NCBI GenBank assembly: GCA_017645645.1
Contig: JAGCOB010000009.1
Location: forward strand, 1-64,000
Direction: 5' to 3'
DNA from: Prevotella sp.
GTDB taxonomy: Bacteria > Bacteroidota > Bacteroidia > Bacteroidales > Bacteroidaceae
Length of the DNA stretch: 64,000 bases
Part shown: piece after piece, positions 1 to 8,980 of the stretch
Layout of the letters: every line of letters begins with the position of its first letter
Numbering within the stretch: position 1 is the stretch's first letter
Program-made: the position numbers and the translations under genes
The notes under the pieces: model-generated
Told to the model about the DNA's origin: nothing
Databases searched by the model: none
The model's input: the letters and a program-made list of their open reading frames with translations, nothing else

Positions 1-1269
1 GAACTGCTTGTTGTCGCCAGCGATGCCGCTTGCGTCAATCGTCGCACCATCTGCACCGGTGATAGACACATTGCCTGCAGCTACAATAGGAGCGGTAACT
101 GTGTATGCCGTGCTGGCTGCAAGATTTAATGTCAGGTTCTTAACAGGAGCACCTGCTGCCTTGGCGGCAATAGCTGCGGTGATGTCACCACCAGTAATGT
201 CTGTGGCTGCAACTGTCACATCAACAGGAGCCTTCTTGAAGGTAGCGTTTACAGTCACATCAGTAGCAGGCATGGTGAACTTACCATCCTTTACAGTAAC
301 AGCAATGTCTTCAGAAACACCTCTTACCGAAATAGCGTCAAGCTCATAGCTAGCATCAGGAGTAGTGGTAATCGTCACCTCTTCACCATCAGTAGCAGTA
401 GTCTTGTCAACTTCCACTTTACCATTGGTAATACCGTCAGCAATATTAACAGCATACATACGTATTAACTCAACCTGTTTAACGGTCTGCTTAGGATTAA
501 CAACAACTACACCGTTATTATTTTCTACGTCATTAATTTCCGCTGCTGCTTCATCGGTCTTGATAATGAAGTCGACAACAGGATTAGTATAGTCATTCTT
601 TGTTTCAATTTCAGCATCGGTGAAATCAGTCCATGTCCATCCCTTGTAATAAGCTAATCCAATCCAGTTGTCTTGTTCTGAATCTGTCTTTTCCAAGTAT
701 ACACGGATAATGTCACCTTTCTTCACGCCATTAAAGTTATCGAAATTAGCAAAATGGCAATTGTTAATTGTTACATTATCCTTTGTAACAGATCCTATCC
801 AGATAGATTTGTCTGTACCGGTAGCAGCCGCAACACTTTCAAGTGTGACACTGCTGACTTTAGCACCAGTACCGTTAATCTGGGCACCTGTAGCCTTCAA
901 AATCTTAACCATGTCACCTGTCAAAACATATTGTGCATCGGTTATCGGATCCGCAGTACCTACACCAGCAATGTTTTGATTTTTGTCCAAGTTCTTCCAA
1001 TTGGTTGAACGGAAACTTACCTGGGCTTCCCAAGGATCGGTTGCACCTGTTTTGACATCTGTCATGTTAATATGAACGATGTCACCCACTTTGACATCAG
1101 CGAATTTTTCGGCAGGAATAGTGATATTAGGCTGATCCCATACCAATGCTTCAGCAGGATCGGCACTCCAAATCTCAGTACCTACTGCCCTTCGCATACT
1201 TTGCGTTGCTGCGAATGCAATGATAGCAATCGCTGTCAACGAAAAGAAAGATAGTAATTTCTTTTTCAT
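1..1269 (-). CDS. Secreted modular surface protein, C-terminus beyond window edge
   Basis: The frame starts at the ATG at 1269 and is still open at base 1, so 423 codons are visible and the C-terminus is missing. Residues 1-20 are a Sec signal peptide (MKKKLLSFF, hydrophobic core, AFA). Two beta-rich stretches, about 30-150 and 155-220, share a 'VKxGDIxxxxL/M' core and look like carbohydrate-binding-type jelly-roll modules. Residues about 280-345 resemble the InlB-type 'bacterial repeat' ending in FTMPATDVTVNATF. From about residue 350 the sequence (LTLNLA, VTAPIVA, VSITGADG) looks like the first turns of a pectin-lyase-like beta-helix. I infer a polysaccharide-directed cell-surface protein, which would suit the divergent pectate lyase at 1875. 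The exact family is not recognised. Confidence 0.75.
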   Translation of the reverse strand, partial: MKKKLLSFFSLTAIAIIAFAATQSMRRAVGTEIWSADPAEALVWDQPNITIPAEKFADVKVGDIVHINMTDVKTGATDPWEAQVSFRSTNWKNLDKNQNIAGVGTADPITDAQYVLTGDMVKILKATGAQINGTGAKVSSVTLESVAAATGTDKSIWIGSVTKDNVTINNCHFANFDNFNGVKKGDIIRVYLEKTDSEQDNWIGLAYYKGWTWTDFTDAEIETKNDYTNPVVDFIIKTDEAAAEINDVENNNGVVVVNPKQTVKQVELIRMYAVNIADGITNGKVEVDKTTATDGEEVTITTTPDASYELDAISVRGVSEDIAVTVKDGKFTMPATDVTVNATFKKAPVDVTVAATDITGGDITAAIAAKAAGAPVKNLTLNLAASTAYTVTAPIVAAGNVSITGADGATIDASGIAGDNKQF

Positions 1270-1464
1270 ACGCAATTTGTTTTAGTTTGTTAATAGTATA
1301 ATGTTAATTAAATCATTGTTCCAGTTACGGTTCATGCCCACCTCTGGCAAAGAGGCGAACATAATTTGTTGCAAAGATAAACTATTTTTATGAAATACCT
1401 CCGTTCGTTTGCATTATTTAACGGAAATGTTTTAAGAAGTAGGTTAGACCGTACCTTCCTCCTA

Positions 1465-1570
1465 GTTAGGCGGCACCTATCGCATAGATAGGCGGCACCT
1501 ATCGCATAGATAGGCGGCACCAAACGACCCGATAGGCGGCACATATCGATGCGATAGGTGCCGCCTAACT
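1465..1570. repeat. REP-like array, core TAGGCGGCACCTATCG, period 22
   Basis: Direct copies of TAGGCGGCAC begin at 1467, 1489, 1511 and 1533, exactly 22 bases apart. They are followed by an inverted copy (GATAGGTGCCGCCTAAC, about 1554-1570), so the block can fold into a long hairpin. The same core, with the flank TTAGTTAGGCGGCACC, recurs at 58574-58640, which makes it a dispersed element. Function is unknown. Confidence 0.8.
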
Positions 1571-1571
1571 T

Positions 1572-1607
1572 ACTATAGTGACTATAGGGCCTATAGTTCC
1601 TATAGGA
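1572..1607. repeat. Nine-base tandem array, unit ACTATAGGN
   Basis: Four units lie end to end: ACTATAGTG, ACTATAGGG, CCTATAGTT, CCTATAGGA. The same unit recurs at 5392-5418 and, in frame inside a gene, at 22438-22482. Confidence 0.8.
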
Positions 1608-1617
1608 ATAATAAACG

Positions 1618-1749
1618 GGAACAGATGGAACAGATGGAACAGATAGTTTATAAAACCTTACGCGTGGACGGACGGACGGGCACGCACCTGCCCGTCCGCC
1701 CGCACGTAAAAAGTCTAAAAAGTACCGTTCCATCTGTTCCATCTGTTCC
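1618..1749. repeat. Nested 132-base inverted repeat
   Basis: The outer arms, 1618-1640 and 1727-1749, are perfect 23-base inverted complements built from the nine-base unit GGAACAGAT. An inner GC-rich hairpin pairs GGACGGGCA (1674-1682) with TGCCCGTCC (1689-1697) around a six-base loop. The inner part is far richer in GC than its surroundings. It could be a structured RNA, a cruciform or a terminator-like barrier. No T-tract follows it. Confidence 0.75.
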
Positions 1750-1874
1750 TTTTTCAGAAAAACGACTACCCTATCCTTACTGGAAAACGTCATAAAAAGA
1801 GGAAGCGTATGAGTACAATCAAGGGAATGAAGTGTCTTATTAATATAAATATTAAACGCGTTTAAAAACTAATT

Positions 1875-3611
1875 ATGAGAAAACTAATCTTTATGGCTGT
1901 ATCGTTGCTTGGTGTAGCAACGACGGCTTTTGCACAGTATCCCGATCTCACCAGTGAAGCAAAGCAGATGATCGGAGAACAGAAGAAACAGTGGGCAGCC
2001 CACAGCGACTCCGCATGGGCAGTTGCCTTCCCCATCGTAATTGAAGAAGCCAAGGCAGGTCGTCCCTACGTACCCTGGGCATCCCGTCCCTATGACCTTC
2101 GGCAGGCAAAAATACCTGCCTTCCCAGGTGCTGAAGGCGGTGGTATGTTCACCTTCGGCGGTCGTGGCGGTAAGGTACTGACCGTCACCAACCTGAACGA
2201 CGACGGTCCCGGCTCGTTCCGCTGGGCTTGTGAACAAGGCGGAGCCCGTATCGTCGTATTCAACGTCAGCGGCATCATCCGTCTGAAGTCACCTATCTAC
2301 GTCCGTGCCCCCTATATCACCATAGCCGGTCAGACGGCTCCTGGCGACGGTGTCATCATTGCCGGAGAGTCATTCCAGGTCGACACCCACGATGTCATCG
2401 TGCGCCACATGCGCTTCCGTCGTGGTGAGACACAGGTCACCAACCGTGAGGACTCCTTCGGCGGCAACCCCGTGGGTAACATCATGATCGACCATTGCTC
2501 CTGTGAGTGGGGACTCGACGAGAACATCTCCTTCTACCGTCATATGTTCGACATGCACGACGGCAAGCCCAACCGCAAGGAACCGACCGTCAACGTGACT
2601 ATCCAGAATACCATCAGTGCCAAGGCACTCGACACGTGGAACCATGCCTTCGGCTCTACCATCGGTGGTGAGAACACCACCTTCATGCGTAACCTCTGGG
2701 CTGACAACACCGGTCGTAACCCAAGTATCGGCTGGGGTGGCGTGTTCAATTATATTAATAATGTTGTGTATAACTGGGTACACCGTACCGCCGACGGTGG
2801 TGAGTTCACCACCATGTCGAACTTCATCAACAACTACTACAAGCCCGGTCCGCTGACTCCGAAAGACAGCCCCGTAGGACACCGTATCGTCAAGAGCGAG
2901 AGCCGTTCACAGGGTCTCTTCCCCTTCAAGCAGTTCGGTCGCGTCTATGCCGTGGGTAATATCATGGAGGGCTATCCCGAGATTACCAAGGATAACTGGA
3001 ACGGCGGTATCCAGACTGCCGACAAGGACGGTGAGATGGATGCCACGGAACTGGCACTGATGCGCTCCAATGAGCCGTTCGTCATGCCGCATATCTCGAT
3101 GATGAGTGCCCAAGAGGCTTTCGACTGGGTACTGTCGAATGCCGGTGCCACCATCCCCTGCCGCGACATTGTCGACCAGCGTATCTGTGAGGAGGTTCGC
3201 ACAGGTGTCGCCTACTATGTGCCTGACTATGAGAAGAAGGTGAAGGACAATCCCTACGGTGACATGTGGGGACTCCACGACAAGTCGAAGAACGAACAGG
3301 GCTATTTCAAGTACCGCCGTCTTCCACAGGACTCCTACAAGCAGGGTGTCATCACCGACCCACGACAGATGGGCGGCTATCCTGAATATAAGAAATGGAA
3401 GCCCTGGAAAGACAGTGACGGTGACGGTATGCCGGATGAGTGGGAGAAGAAAAACGGTCTGAATCCCAATGACCCAAGCGATGCCATAAAAGACTGTAAC
3501 GGAGACGGTTACACGAATATAGAAAAGTATATTAACGCCATTCCTACTGATAAGAAAGTAGACTGGACGGACATGAAGAATAACCACGATACACTTGTAA
3601 AAGCACTATGA
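1875..3611 (+). CDS. Secreted pectate lyase, PL1 family
   Basis: It cleaves de-esterified polygalacturonan by beta-elimination, outside the cytoplasm. Residues 1-20 are a signal peptide (MRKLIFMAVSLLGVATTAFA). The PL1 beta-helix runs from about residue 80 (FPGAEGGG, FGGRGGKVLTVTNL) to about 430, with the family-typical 'IDHCSCEWGLDEN' near 204 and 'GRNPSIGWG' near 280. Two acidic calcium-binding loops follow near residue 514 (DSDGDGMPDEWE) and 540 (DCNGDGYTNIEKYI), of the thrombospondin-3/dockerin sort seen at the end of many Bacteroidetes PL1 enzymes. It has no type IX-like tail. The stop overlaps the next start as ATGA (3608-3611), so it is probably translationally coupled to the split transketolase. 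Confidence 0.9.
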   Translation: MRKLIFMAVSLLGVATTAFAQYPDLTSEAKQMIGEQKKQWAAHSDSAWAVAFPIVIEEAKAGRPYVPWASRPYDLRQAKIPAFPGAEGGGMFTFGGRGGKVLTVTNLNDDGPGSFRWACEQGGARIVVFNVSGIIRLKSPIYVRAPYITIAGQTAPGDGVIIAGESFQVDTHDVIVRHMRFRRGETQVTNREDSFGGNPVGNIMIDHCSCEWGLDENISFYRHMFDMHDGKPNRKEPTVNVTIQNTISAKALDTWNHAFGSTIGGENTTFMRNLWADNTGRNPSIGWGGVFNYINNVVYNWVHRTADGGEFTTMSNFINNYYKPGPLTPKDSPVGHRIVKSESRSQGLFPFKQFGRVYAVGNIMEGYPEITKDNWNGGIQTADKDGEMDATELALMRSNEPFVMPHISMMSAQEAFDWVLSNAGATIPCRDIVDQRICEEVRTGVAYYVPDYEKKVKDNPYGDMWGLHDKSKNEQGYFKYRRLPQDSYKQGVITDPRQMGGYPEYKKWKPWKDSDGDGMPDEWEKKNGLNPNDPSDAIKDCNGDGYTNIEKYINAIPTDKKVDWTDMKNNHDTLVKAL

Positions 3612-4441
3612 ATACCAAAGAACTGACAATACTCGCGGAGAAAAACCGCAAACGACTCGTAGAGGTCGTCTACCGTGCCAAGGCAGGACATATCGGCGGC
3701 GACCTGTCATGTCTGAATGTGATGACGGCACTCTATTTCCATGTGATGCAAGGTCTGGACCCTCAAGCCCCCAAGGCTCCCAATCGCGACCGTTTCGTAC
3801 TGAGTAAGGGACACTGTGTGGAAGCACTCTATGTGACCCTGGAGGCAAAGGGATTCCTGAAATCAGAGGTCCTCGACACCTTAGGACAGTATGGCTCCAT
3901 CCTCAGCGGACACCCCACCATCGAGGTACCTGGCATTGAGGTCAACAGCGGAGCCTTAGGACACGGTCTCAGCATCGGAGTCGGTATGGCTATCGCTGCC
4001 AAGATGGACCAGAAGACATGGAAGACCTACGTCCTCATGGGCGATGGTGAACAGGGCGAAGGCTCTATCTACGAGGCCGCCATGGCAGGTAACAAGTATC
4101 AGTTGGACAACCTCGTCGCCATCCTGGACCGTAACCATCTGCAGATCAGTGGTGACACGGAGGATGTGATGCCCATCGACTCTATCAAGGAACGCTGGAG
4201 TGCCTTCGGCTGGGATGTGATAGAGATGAACGGTGACTCGATGGAGGATATCATCAAGACCTTTGATGCCATCGACTACCAGAACAGGAAGCCCCATCTG
4301 ATCATCTCCAATACCACCAAGGGCAAGGGCGTGAGTTTCATGGAAGGCATCGCCAAATGGCACCACGGCGTATTGAACGAGCAGCAGTGCCTCGATGCCG
4401 TCAAGGAGATCGAAGAGAGGATTGAGAAATTAGAAGCGTAA
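3608..4441 (+). CDS. Transketolase, N-terminal (TPP-binding) subunit
   Basis: This 277-residue protein carries the thiamine-diphosphate half of transketolase. 'GHIGGDLSC' lies near residue 27, 'GHGLSIGVGMA' near 119, and the GDG...N magnesium/TPP motif (GDGEQGEGS to DRNHLQ) at about 144-176. The missing half is the next gene, so the active enzyme is a two-subunit transketolase that moves a two-carbon ketol unit. Split transketolases in catabolic clusters often serve a dedicated ketose phosphate (apulose-4-phosphate transketolase AptAB is one described example) rather than the pentose pathway. Coupling to a pectate lyase supports a pectin-derived substrate, but which one cannot be read from the sequence. 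Confidence 0.9.
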   Translation: MNTKELTILAEKNRKRLVEVVYRAKAGHIGGDLSCLNVMTALYFHVMQGLDPQAPKAPNRDRFVLSKGHCVEALYVTLEAKGFLKSEVLDTLGQYGSILSGHPTIEVPGIEVNSGALGHGLSIGVGMAIAAKMDQKTWKTYVLMGDGEQGEGSIYEAAMAGNKYQLDNLVAILDRNHLQISGDTEDVMPIDSIKERWSAFGWDVIEMNGDSMEDIIKTFDAIDYQNRKPHLIISNTTKGKGVSFMEGIAKWHHGVLNEQQCLDAVKEIEERIEKLEA

Positions 4442-4466
4442 TACCGGTATGCCGGAATGCCGAATA
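4442..4466. repeat. Eight-base array, unit (A)TRCCGGA
   Basis: About three units of the GGAATACC/CCGGTATG family fill the spacer between the transketolase genes. The upstream ATG at 4457 belongs to this array, which is one reason to reject it as the start of the next gene. Confidence 0.7.
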
Positions 4467-4480
4467 AAAAAAAGAAAACT

Positions 4481-5398
4481 ATGATAGCTTGTAGAAAACA
4501 GTTTACTGACACGCTGCTGGAACTGGCACGTGAAGATAAAGATATTATTGCCGTGACCACGGATGCCCGTGGCTCCGTGACCTTGGGAGACTATGCCAAC
4601 GCCCTACCCGAGCAGTTTGTGGAGTGCGGCATCGCTGAACAGGATGCCGTGGGAATCTCCGCAGGACTCGCCCACTCTGGGAAAAAAGTGTTCTGCTGCG
4701 GTCCTGCCTGCTTCTATGTGGCACGCTCCCTGGAACAGGTGAAGGTCGACCTTGCTTATTCCGAGAACCCTGTCACCATCCTGGGTGTATCAGGCGGTGT
4801 GGCATACGGTGCCTTGGGTGCCACCCATCACTCCCTGCATGACATTGCCGTGCTGCGTACCTTCCCGGGTATGACGGTCTGTTTGCCCTCTGACTGGCGC
4901 GTCACCAAGAAACTCGTCAAATTCCTGGTCAACTACGACAAACCCTGTTACGTCCGTGTGGGACGTGCAGCCGTTCCTGATGTCTATGAAAACGACAACT
5001 TCCAGTTTGAGGTCGGTAAGGCGATCACCGTCCTCGACGGCAACGATGTGACCATCGTGGCTACCGGTGAGACCGTCTATCATGCCTGGCAGGCTGGTCT
5101 GAAGTTGAAGGAACAGGGTATCAGTGCCCGTGTACTCGATATGTCATGGATCAAGCCCTTCGACACCGAGGCGATCCTGAAAGCCGCCAAGGAGACAGGA
5201 CGTTTCGTCACCGTCGAGGAGCATAGCCAGTTTGGTGGTTTGGGTGCGATGGTCTGTGAGACCATCAGCGAGAATCCCGTTCCTGTACGCATCCTCGGCA
5301 TCCCCGACGAGAATGCCGTCCACGGCACGAATGCCGAGATTTTCCACCACTACGGACTCGACGCCGAAGGTATCGTTAAAGCAGTTATGAGCCTATAG
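4481..5398 (+). CDS. Transketolase, C-terminal subunit
   Basis: This is the partner of the preceding gene: the pyrimidine-binding and C-terminal domains of transketolase. 'ECGIAEQDAVGISAGLA' near residue 47 contains the conserved glutamate that activates TPP. 'VRVGRAAVPDV' and 'VEEHSQFGGLGAMV' are typical of the C-terminal half. The frame is open from an ATG at 4457, but I choose 4481 (MIACRKQF). It follows an A-rich stretch and begins where family proteins begin, and 4457 sits in repeat DNA. The stop codon TAG (5396-5398) lies inside the first unit of a nine-base repeat array. Confidence 0.9.
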   Translation: MIACRKQFTDTLLELAREDKDIIAVTTDARGSVTLGDYANALPEQFVECGIAEQDAVGISAGLAHSGKKVFCCGPACFYVARSLEQVKVDLAYSENPVTILGVSGGVAYGALGATHHSLHDIAVLRTFPGMTVCLPSDWRVTKKLVKFLVNYDKPCYVRVGRAAVPDVYENDNFQFEVGKAITVLDGNDVTIVATGETVYHAWQAGLKLKEQGISARVLDMSWIKPFDTEAILKAAKETGRFVTVEEHSQFGGLGAMVCETISENPVPVRILGIPDENAVHGTNAEIFHHYGLDAEGIVKAVMSL

Positions 5399-5960
5399 TA
5401 CCTATAGTGTCTTTATAGTAGAGCCACCATACAATAGCCCAGATGATGCCTAAGGCACCTAATAGATAAAAGGCAGCACGCCAGCCAACCGTCATCATCA
5501 CAGGAATCACTACAAATGGAGTCAGGGCACCGCCCATACGACTGGCTGCCCAGACATAGCCTTGTGCCTTACCTACCTCGTCTTTCTCAAACCAGCGACT
5601 GATGACACCGGTGCTGCAAGGTGAGGATCCTGCCTCGCCGATACCGAACATGAAACGGATGACCAACAGGGACATCAGTCCACCTGCCATTCCCGTAAAA
5701 GCGGTAAAGGCAGACCACCACAGGACGATAGCCGCAAGGATATTACGATGTCCAAAGCGGTCTCCCAAAGCTCCCATGGGAATCTGCATCAGACCGTACG
5801 ACAGGATAAAGGCACTCTGTACCCATCCCCACTGGGCTGGTGACAGGTTGAGGTCTTGCATGATACTCGACCCCGCCACACTGATATTGATACGGTCGAG
5901 GAAAGTGACCATGCCCAGAATGACGAGCATGGTGAGGATGACGTTCTTCCTTTTCATCAT
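5385..5960 (-). pseudogene. MFS anion:cation symporter, truncated to its N-terminal half
   Basis: The 191 residues match the first six transmembrane helices of a major-facilitator transporter of the hexuronate/glucarate (ACS) type: 'FLDRINISVAG' in helix 1, 'GALGDRFGHRN' as the loop 2-3 signature, 'GIGEAGSSPCSTGVISRWF' and 'QGYVWAASRMGGALTP'. Family members run to about 420 residues with twelve helices, so the second half is gone. The frame ends in a nine-base repeat array encoding TIGTIGS. It most likely once imported an acid sugar for this operon and no longer works alone. A half-size functional protein is possible but unlikely. Confidence 0.8.
5392..5418. repeat. Nine-base array CCTATAGTA at convergent gene ends
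   Basis: The units are CCTATAGTA, CCTATAGTG and TCTTTATAG. It supplies the stop codon of the plus-strand transketolase subunit and the last residues (DTIGTIGS) of the truncated minus-strand transporter, whose reading frames overlap by 14 bases here. Confidence 0.75.
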
Positions 5961-6613
5961 AGTATAGGAACTTACGCAAGCCCTTCACACCAAGGACAGG
6001 ACTGGAGAGCACCGGTTTACCGGTCAACTCACTGAGACGCTGCTCCATCCGTGCCATCGAGCCCTGGGCTAGAACAAACATATCAACCTGTGAGGCAATA
6101 CGTTGTGCCGCCTCTGCAATCAGGCGGTCATGGGTCTCCCCGTCACCACTCTGTCCTGCAGCAAAAGCACCGTCGGCAAGTCCTTCCACCAAGGTCACCT
6201 CACGCCCTGCCTTCTTTGCCTCGTTACGTAACAGACGGCAAGTAGGATCGAGGGTGGTTGGTAAGGTGGAGATGACACCGATGCGGTCGTAGTTACCCAC
6301 TGCCTCCGCAGCCATCGGCTGGTCGATACGGAATACAGGGATGCGGGCATACAGGTTGCCATAGTCGGCGATATCACCAACACTGGAACAGGTATTAAAC
6401 ACTACATCGGCTCCAGCGTCAGCTGCCCCCGTTATAATAAGATAACAGACGACGACGCACGGCATTCGTCACCTGATTGTTGGCAATGACCTCCTTGATC
6501 AGCGACGAGTCGGCAATATGGTTTACATTCACTTCAGGAAGATACTCCTGGAAAATCTTCGTCAACGGCTCCACCAGAGCCATGGCGGTGTGTACACATA
6601 CTACGTGAATCAT
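5961..6613 (-). pseudogene. Asp/Glu/hydantoin racemase family, frameshifted
   Basis: The start is the ATG at 6613 (MIHVVCVHTAMALVEPL). The frame breaks at a run of five Gs on the coding strand near 6427-6431. Reading four Gs would join '...VRRRLLSYYNG' to 'AADAGADVVFNTCSSVGDI', which holds the family's first catalytic cysteine region. Downstream 'VLAQGSMARM' and 'VLSSPVLGVKGLRKF' are typical. The shifted frame then runs without a stop into the MFS gene as far as 5743, so the original stop also seems lost. With the truncated transporter next door this points to decay of the distal half of the operon. A slippable G tract or an assembly error could also explain the break. Confidence 0.75.
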
Positions 6614-6619
6614 ATCTCT

Positions 6620-8116
6620 TTAATGTTTAGAAATCAATTGGTTAACAGCATCACGCCAACCTTTGTATAGTTGTGCGTTGAGATTTGAGCATTGAGCGTT
6701 CGGACGGTAGATGTCTGTCACTTTACGCAGTCCGATGACCTCATCGAACGACTTCCAAAGTCCACGGGCAAAACCGTTCATGATGACGGCACCGAGGGCG
6801 GAAGCATCATCAACCTCCGTGCAGACGACAGGTGTTTCCAACATGTCTGCCTGGAACTGCATAAGGAACTTGTTCTTCGTCGGACCACCATCGGCACATA
6901 TCTCACTGAGCCTGCCTCCCGTGGCACGTGCCATCACATCCACCAGGTCCTTGATCTGATATGCGATACTCTCTAGGGCAGCACGGAGAAAATGTGCCTT
7001 CGTCGTGGCAAAGGTGAGTCCAAAGACAGCACCCTTTACCCCACTCTGCCACCATGGGGCTCCCAGTCCTGAGAAAGCGGGGACGATATACACGCCTCCA
7101 TTGTCCTCTACACTGGTAGCTAACGCCTCCATCTCCGAGGGATGACCGACTAGCTGCAACTGGTCGGCAATCCATTTCAGGGTGGCACCGGTACTATAGA
7201 TATTACCCTCAAAACCGTAATATACCTTACCGAAGGCTGAGAATCCCACACTGGTCACCAGTCCCTCGGGGGCTGCCTGCGGCTCCTCACCGATATTCAC
7301 CATCACGCTGGAACCTGTTCCGTATGTCACCTTACCCGAGCCTTTGGTGAAACACATCTGTCCAACAAGGGCACCATGACTGTCACCCAACACGCCGGCA
7401 ATAGGAATCGGCTGGGGGAAGATGCCTTCTACCGTCGTCTCTCCATAGACGGCATCACAAGGAAGGACATCCGCCATCATACTACGAGGAATCCCGAACA
7501 GTTTCAACAGGTCGTCATCCCAGTCCATCGTGTGGATATTAAAGAGCATCGTACGAGAAGCATTGGTATGGTCGGTGGCAAAAGACTTACCCCCCGTGAG
7601 TTTCCAGATGAGCCATGTCTCAATGGTTCCCATCAGCAACTCCCCGCGGTTGGCAGCATCCTTTGCTCCTTCAATATTGTCCAACAACCATTTCACCCCC
7701 GATGCGGAGAAGTTTGGGTCGATCAGCAGACCGCTCTTCGCCGTCACCTGACGGGTATAGCCCAGTTCCTTCAGTTCACGACAGAGTTCCGCACCACGGG
7801 TGTCCTGCCATACGACAGCATTGGCAATCGGTTTTCCTGTCAGTTTGTTCCACACCACTGCCGTCTCACGCTGGTTGGTGATGGCGAGGGAGAAAGCCCC
7901 TTCTTCCATCTTACCTCTTCCCTCTTCCATCAGGTTTCGGATAGCCTCCACCATATTATTATAGATCTCCTCTGCATCATGCTCCACCCATCCTGTCTTC
8001 GGATAATACTGGCGGTGGTCGACATTGGTACGCCCTATCATGTGACACTGCTCGTCAAACAACAATGCTTTAGTAGACGAGGTGCTCTGGTCTATTGCGA
8101 TGATGTATTGTTTCAT
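6620..8116 (-). CDS. FGGY-family carbohydrate kinase, glycerol-kinase-like
   Basis: It is an ATP-dependent kinase of a polyol or ketose, 498 residues, full length for the family. The N-terminal actin-like domain opens with 'IAIDQSTSSTKALLFD'. 'ITNQRETAVVW' and 'NAVVWQDTRGAE' are the sugar-binding segment, 'GDSHGALVGQ' and 'YGTGSSVMVNIG' the hinge, and 'ADGGPTKNKFLMQFQADML' the second FGGY signature. Spacing to the racemase is 6 bases and to the upstream BKACE gene 30 bases, so the four genes form one operon. With a split transketolase nearby, a ketose kinase such as apulose or xylulose kinase is a fair hypothesis. Glycerol-like substrates cannot be excluded. Confidence 0.85.
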   Translation of the reverse strand: MKQYIIAIDQSTSSTKALLFDEQCHMIGRTNVDHRQYYPKTGWVEHDAEEIYNNMVEAIRNLMEEGRGKMEEGAFSLAITNQRETAVVWNKLTGKPIANAVVWQDTRGAELCRELKELGYTRQVTAKSGLLIDPNFSASGVKWLLDNIEGAKDAANRGELLMGTIETWLIWKLTGGKSFATDHTNASRTMLFNIHTMDWDDDLLKLFGIPRSMMADVLPCDAVYGETTVEGIFPQPIPIAGVLGDSHGALVGQMCFTKGSGKVTYGTGSSVMVNIGEEPQAAPEGLVTSVGFSAFGKVYYGFEGNIYSTGATLKWIADQLQLVGHPSEMEALATSVEDNGGVYIVPAFSGLGAPWWQSGVKGAVFGLTFATTKAHFLRAALESIAYQIKDLVDVMARATGGRLSEICADGGPTKNKFLMQFQADMLETPVVCTEVDDASALGAVIMNGFARGLWKSFDEVIGLRKVTDIYRPNAQCSNLNAQLYKGWRDAVNQLISKH

Positions 8117-8120
8117 TGTT

Positions 8121-8149
8121 TTATTCGGTTTTCGGGATTTCGGGATTTA
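8121..8149. repeat. Eight-base array TTCGGGAT between BKACE and kinase
   Basis: ATTCGGTT, TTCGGGAT and TTCGGGAT lie in tandem in the 30-base gap. The stop codon of the BKACE gene lies at the edge of the array. Confidence 0.6.
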
Positions 8150-8980
8150 TTTTTTAATAATGTGTTGCATCGCCCTTGCCTCATCAGGGGTGGCAGGCTC
8201 ACAGCCCATCATACGGATCAGTGCCACCAGCCGCTCTACCAGTTCGGCATTCGTATGGGCACGTTTACCTTCGGCATAATAGAAACTGTCCTCGAAACCA
8301 ACACGGACGGCAGAGGCTCCCATGCCGATGGCACAGGCAAGCATGGAGAAGTCACGCATCGAGTCGTGGGTGATACCCCAACTGGTATTCGGCTCCATCA
8401 AAGAACAGAGCATGGCGAGGTTACGACCAGTCGCCGACAGGTTGGAGGAGTTACCTGGTCCCACACAAAAGTTATAGTGCATCGGACGATGGATGACACC
8501 CTCGTCGGCAAGACGGGTGGCACACTCCACATGACTCAGGTCGAAGAGCTCCATCTCCGGCACGGTATTCGTCTCGTCCAACCGCTTCGCCCAATAACGC
8601 AGGTCAGGCATCGTATTGACATACACGGTCTCACCGAAATTGACACTACCCATGTTCAGAGAGGCAACCTCCACCTCAGGGACATCCAAAGAGACACAAC
8701 GCTCAGCAAGGGTCAGCGTAGAGAGTCCTCCCGTAGACCCCTGCACGATCATGTCCGTCTCCTGACGGATCAGTCCGATGGTCTTCCGGAACACATCCAA
8801 CTCAAAGGTAGGATTTCCTTGCAGGTCACGGGTATGCAGATGTACCTCACAGGCTCCTGCCTTATAACAGTTAATAGTATCCTCGGCAATCTCCTCTGGT
8901 GTCAACGGGTTCTTCACATCAGCAGGTATCACCTTCCCCACATGGCAGACGGGTGCCACGGTTACAATAATCTTTCTCAT
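8147..8980 (-). CDS. Beta-keto acid cleavage enzyme (BKACE, DUF849)
   Basis: This family condenses or cleaves a beta-keto acid with acetyl-CoA using a zinc-bound TIM barrel. 'VTVAPVCHVGK' at the N-terminus and the metal-site 'EVHLHTRD' fit, as do 'VQGSTGGLS' and the later 'GMGASAVRVGFEDS'. I set the start at 8980 (MRKIIVTVAPV), giving 277 residues. An upstream TTG at 9013 extends the frame but lies inside the promoter -7 box. It is first in an operon with the FGGY kinase, racemase and MFS genes. The substrate is unknown. A C5-C6 keto acid derived from sugar acids would suit the setting. Confidence 0.85.
   Translation of the reverse strand: MRKIIVTVAPVCHVGKVIPADVKNPLTPEEIAEDTINCYKAGACEVHLHTRDLQGNPTFELDVFRKTIGLIRQETDMIVQGSTGGLSTLTLAERCVSLDVPEVEVASLNMGSVNFGETVYVNTMPDLRYWAKRLDETNTVPEMELFDLSHVECATRLADEGVIHRPMHYNFCVGPGNSSNLSATGRNLAMLCSLMEPNTSWGITHDSMRDFSMLACAIGMGASAVRVGFEDSFYYAEGKRAHTNAELVERLVALIRMMGCEPATPDEARAMQHIIKK

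Larger units (their letters stand above)
1270..1874. other. 605-base divergent spacer without genes
   Basis: This spacer separates the surface protein (minus) from the pectate lyase (plus). It holds a 22-base-period REP-like array, a 9-base-period array and a large nested inverted repeat, each listed separately. I see no convincing TAnnTTTG promoter for either gene. The 81 bases before the lyase start are AT-rich and unstructured. Confidence 0.7.

Noticed and set aside
1332-1793. Open frame of 153 codons on the minus strand
   Set aside because: It runs through the REP-like and nine-base repeats and the nested palindrome. The translation is low-complexity with no family features.
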